Positions 60,443 to 64,000 of a DNA stretch of 64,000 nucleotides are shown piece by piece; the stretch's first letter is position 1; each line of letters begins with the position of its first letter. This DNA comes from Turbatrix aceti. Its lineage: Eukaryota; Nematoda; Chromadorea; Rhabditida; Panagrolaimidae. The stretch spans positions 1,302,001-1,366,000 of the forward strand of contig OZ017769.1 of the NCBI GenBank assembly GCA_963969345.1. Reading direction: 5' to 3'. The notes under the pieces are model-generated. The model was given only the letters and a program-made list of their open reading frames with translations, made no database searches and had not been told where the DNA came from. The position numbers and the translations under genes were made by a program.

Positions 60443-61706
60443 CAAATGAATACAAAAATGGAATAAAACCCGACGACAAAGATGTCAACAGTGAAGACAA
60501 AGAAATCCAGGAAGAAAAGCAGGCAAAAACGCGAGTTTGCGCGGATGAAAAAAACCGGGGAACACAAAGCATCTTACAGTGTTCCCTGTTATGATGGCCG
60601 TCTTTTTGAAAATTTCGACGCGATTTTTGCCAGGGAGAATGTAACTACAGTAATAGTTATCGTTATCTTCCACTTTTCTTCGTTCCCTATAAATCAAATT
60701 CTATCGTATAAGTTGGTATTCGTTCGCGTGGCGAACGTTTTTGAACAGTTTTTTTTTTATTTTTTGTCATTTTTGTAGCCTTTTCAGGCATTTTGATGAA
60801 TGTTTTGGTTGAAAATTTTTTGTAGGCCACTGTTTTTGATGTATTTTACCTATTACAGCCCTGTTTTTTGTTTTTCAACTCGTTTTTAACATTTGTCACT
60901 CTCAACTCGAGGCCCTAAAAGGATTTTCCGCCTGTTACCTCTATAATCCTGTATTCTGAGTCCTTTTTTTTTCGATGTGCATGATTTTTTACGCCTGATT
61001 TAGATTTGCTCTGGGAAAAACATATTATCTCCCATCCTATTTCTGCAAATGTTGTTTTTGCAGTCTCGACTGTTGTTTTTCACAATTTTTTTGTTGTTGC
61101 TCCTCTTCTTCTACCTTTGAACCCCGTGTTTTTCTGCAACCCCGCGTTCTGCGTTCCGCAACCCATCCCCCTTCTTTTTTCATCATCCACGCGCCGACCA
61201 AAAAATTGCTTGTGGGCTCAATTAGGCCTGTTTACACTCTCCGCAGCGTTCAATGTTTGCTTTTCCTGGTCTCTGACCTCCCCATGTCCCAGCGTACACA
61301 ATCAAAATAAATAGCTAGATTTACGTTTATTAATCTCGACAAAACTTAGTAATCCACCATATTTGCCAAACGACGGGAACTTATCCTAATTCTCACAAGA
61401 TCGATACAACTACAGTAGGGATTACTGTCGGATTTTGTAAGAATTCGACAGGAAGGGGAAACAGTAGTTGGTTACACTAATACTAAACAGTTACAAATCT
61501 TTGCAAAATGTGATGGTTAGAAGATACGATACGTAGGGTAACAGTCAGATAAGGGAAGTAAAGAAGAAGGAAGGTAGTTCAGTAAGGCACTAGCAGGATT
61601 AGACAACAGAATGTCTAGACTGAACAATCCAGGGTTACTGAGGGGTGAGTGAGAAAGGGGGAAAGGCAATAACGACGATGACGATAGTTGTTGGAGTCGT
61701 TCAGAT
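60443..61706. other. Intergenic region between PEPCK and the MED29-like gene
   Basis: Both flanking genes are on the minus strand, about 1.26 kb apart, which is long for a nematode operon. The right part should be the PEPCK 3'UTR; the left part is upstream of MED29 and is AT-rich with T runs. No further gene was recognised. Confidence 0.6.
61326..61331 (-). terminator. Candidate polyadenylation signal of PEPCK
   Basis: AATAAA on the minus strand, about 376 bases past the PEPCK stop codon. That is a fairly long 3'UTR, so other signals are possible. Confidence 0.35.
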
Positions 61707-63841
61707 TTAGAGAGCGGCAATACGCTTCTCCTGGGCATCGAGTTCGGCGCGGACTTCCTTGGGAAGATCGGCTCCGACTTGTTCTTCGATGAACTTGCGG
61801 ATTTCCTTGGAATCCTCCTGCCAGTATTCCTTGGGCACGGACATGAGCTCGTCCCAGTTGATCTCACCGAGGCCTTCGAGGTTGACCGAGCCCTTGGCGG
61901 GAACGTTTCCGATGGCGGTCTCGACGGCGATGTTGGGCTCGTTGTCGAGGCGGCGCAGGATCCAGTCGATGACGCGGACGTTGTCTCCGTATCCGGGCCA
62001 GAGGAACTTGTTGTTGGCGTCGCGGCGGAACCAGTTGACGTGGAAGATGCGGGGCACCTTGTGGGGCTCCTTGTTGACGTTGACCCAGTGCTGGAGGTAC
62101 TGGCCGAAGTTGTAGCCCATGAAGGGACGCATGGCCATGGGATCGTGCATGACGGACTTGCCCTTGTGCTCAGCGGCGGCGGTGGCTTCTGACTTGAGGC
62201 TGGCGCCGGTGAGGATACCGTGGTTCCACGAGAAGGTTTCGAAGACGAGCGGGACACCGGTCGGGCGACGGCCGCCGAAGACGATGGCCTCGATGGGGAC
62301 ACCGGTCGGGGATTCCCAGTCGGGGTGGATGATGGGGCACTGCTCGGCGGGGGCGCAGAAACGGCTGTTGGGGTGAGCTGCGGGGGTGGGGTCTCCGAGC
62401 TGCCAGGGGTTTCCGAGCCAGTCAGTGATGCGGGTGGTCTGAAAAAAATTACAACATGAAAATATGTCCAACAATAAAAAAACAATTTAGTAAAAATCAA
62501 AACTTGAAAGAAATTTTATGTTCCTTCAAGTTTTGATTCTCACAAGAAAAAAATAACTCACCGGGGAGATTTCGTCTTCAAGACCTTCCCAGAAGTAGCG
62601 GCCATCGTTGGTCTCGGCGACGTTGGTGAAGATTGAGTTCTTCTGGAACGTGGCAACGGCCATGGGGTTCGTCTTGTTGGAGGTGCCAGGGGCGACGCCG
62701 AAGAATCCAGCTTCGGGGTTGATACCGTAGAGGCGACCGTCGGGGCCGAACTTCATCCACGCGATGTCGTCACCGACACACCGGATCTTCCAGCCGGGAA
62801 GAGTGGGCTCAAGCATGGCAAGGTTGGTCTTGCCGCACGCGCTGGGGAAAGCAGCGGCGATGAAGTGTTCCTTGCCACCGGGGCGCTGGACGCCCATGAT
62901 GAGCATGTGCTCAGCGAGCCAGCCTTCATCGCGAGCGATGTTGGAGCCGATACGGAGGGCGAGGCACTTCTTTCCGAGGAGAGAGTTGCCACCGTAGCCG
63001 GAGCCGAACGACCAGATTTCGCGCTCAGCGGGGCGGTGAGCGATGAGAACCTTTTCGGGGTTGCAAGGCCACGCGGACTTGACGGCGCCTGAAAATCGAA
63101 CTCGCTTAGAATTTGTTTTCTCCAGCTCACAGGGAACTTACGCTTGACGGGGCGGGGGAGACCGACGGAGTGGATGCAGCGGACGAAGTCGTTTTCGCCG
63201 AGGACATCGAGAACCTGGGGTCCGACGCGGGTCATGACGCGCATGCTGAGCACGACGTAGTTGGAATCCGTGAGCTGGACACCGATCTTGGAGAGAGGAC
63301 CACCGACGGGACCCATGCTGAAGGGGATGACGTACATCGTACGGCCAGCCATGCAGCCAGGGAAGCGAGCATCGAGTTCGTTTCCGAAGTCGAGGGGCGA
63401 CATCCAGTTGCCCATGATGGGGGCGACGCCTTCGGGGGTGCGGGTGACGGTTTGGTACTTGTCAGGGGTGACCATCCACGTCTTGGATTCGACACGGGCG
63501 ACATCTCGGGGATCCGTGCGGCAGAGGTAGTTGTTCTCGTAGGCGGTAAGAGGGGTAAGCTGGCCGCGTTCGATGAGCTTGTGGATGATGTCTTCGGCTT
63601 CGTGTTCCGAACCGTCGCAGATGTAGATGCCACGGGGACGGGTGAGTTCGGCCTTCTCGGCGACGAAGCGCTGGATCTTGGGGGGAAGAAGGTGGAAGTC
63701 TCCCTTCAGGATAGGGATGTGTCCGAGGCGCTTGGTGACGACTTCGTTGACAACGTAGAAGGCATCGTCGCTGATCTGGCGAAGAGATGACGACTTGGCA
63801 GCAGTCTCGTTGAAGGGAACGTTTTGAGCGTTGGTAGCCAT
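61707..63841 (-). CDS. pck-1: Phosphoenolpyruvate carboxykinase, GTP-dependent
   Basis: Three minus-strand exons, 63841-63142, 63088-62562 and 62438-61707, encode 652 residues, slightly longer than the 622 of vertebrate cytosolic PEPCK. The enzyme converts oxaloacetate and GTP to phosphoenolpyruvate, GDP and CO2, the committed step of gluconeogenesis. Hallmarks include [37 protein letters not shown] (substrate-binding region), the P-loop FPSACGKTN (314-322) with the reactive Cys318, [11 protein letters not shown] with the metal-binding aspartates, and [23 protein letters not shown] and [10 protein letters not shown] follow. No catalytic residue appears to be missing. The first 30 or so residues ([16 protein letters not shown]) account for the extra length and do not look like a strong mitochondrial presequence. 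Codon use is strongly C-biased, as in RPS15. Introns are only 53 and 123 bases. Confidence 0.97.
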
Positions 63842-63866
63842 GGTTGACTTTCCGGTCGGTTTCTCA

Positions 63867-63875
63867 CTGAAAAAC
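63867..63875 (-). promoter_or_regulatory. Probable trans-splice or 5'UTR acceptor of PEPCK
   Basis: On the minus strand TGTTTTTCAG lies here and its AG ends at 63867, 25 bases before the PEPCK ATG. This spacing is typical of a nematode spliced-leader acceptor. Confidence 0.5.
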
Positions 63876-64000
63876 AGGCAGGTGGTTAGGAAAGATGTTC
63901 TCGGTAGGCAAACGCGGAGATTTCGGAAGCGGAACGAGGGTTTTAAAGAAAAATGTTCAGGGTAGGAGGAGCTTTGGTTTATTTTATCCCGAGAGTTTTT

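Noticed and set aside
1..64000. CRISPR arrays, bacterial operons or phage genes
   Set aside because: The window is eukaryotic; no direct-repeat/spacer array or prokaryotic gene layout is present.

Overview
The window is eukaryotic and looks nematode, probably rhabditid-like. Coding blocks are GC-rich and split by short AT-rich introns. Acceptors almost always read TTTTCAG, and donors are GTAAGT, GTGAGT or looser. Start codons often sit just behind a lone acceptor, as expected for trans-spliced genes. The families fit too: a TWK-type two-pore potassium channel, an HNF4-like nuclear receptor with a nematode-style DNA-binding domain, and a cytosolic PEPCK of about 650 residues. The species cannot be named from sequence alone.

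Layout. On the minus strand, 1-4943 holds the N-terminal 835 residues of an ABCA-type lipid transporter that runs off the left edge. Ribosomal protein S15 (plus, 8524-9039) converges on trimethylguanosine synthase TGS1 (minus, 9334-11840, eight exons). The TWK potassium channel (plus, 14311-19321, four exons) carries a BED-finger/hAT-derived gene nested antisense in its second intron (15668-16407). From about 19.4 to 41.1 kb no protein gene could be established. This desert holds most of the mobile elements, two tRNA-like sequences (one just before it, inside the TWK gene) and two orphan exon-like blocks. The nuclear receptor gene (plus, 41152-45713, five exons) follows. A second desert, 45.7-55.5 kb, contains a 200-base assembly gap. 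On the minus strand, 55564-60442 encodes a Mediator MED29 homologue with an unusually long acidic C-terminus, and 61707-63841 is a complete PEPCK gene.

Mobile DNA. Four non-autonomous elements have exact 8-bp target-site duplications and terminal inverted repeats beginning CA, which is the hAT signature: 20192-21314, 29639-30107, 39924-40319 and 40798-40887. Two more (13339-13573 and 51307-51414) are decayed look-alikes. Most of them consist of one short, family-specific motif repeated densely in both orientations: CGGGT, CGGTTATTTT, GAGTC or GGCCGG. This shared design is the most interesting structure in the window. A BED-finger gene that looks derived from a hAT transposase lies in the same region.

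The genes do not form a pathway. They are ordinary housekeeping and signalling genes (translation, snRNA cap methylation, transcription co-activation, gluconeogenesis, ion and lipid transport) set in repeat-rich DNA. All exon structures were read by eye from splice signals, reading phase and remembered family motifs. No alignment or transcript data were used.
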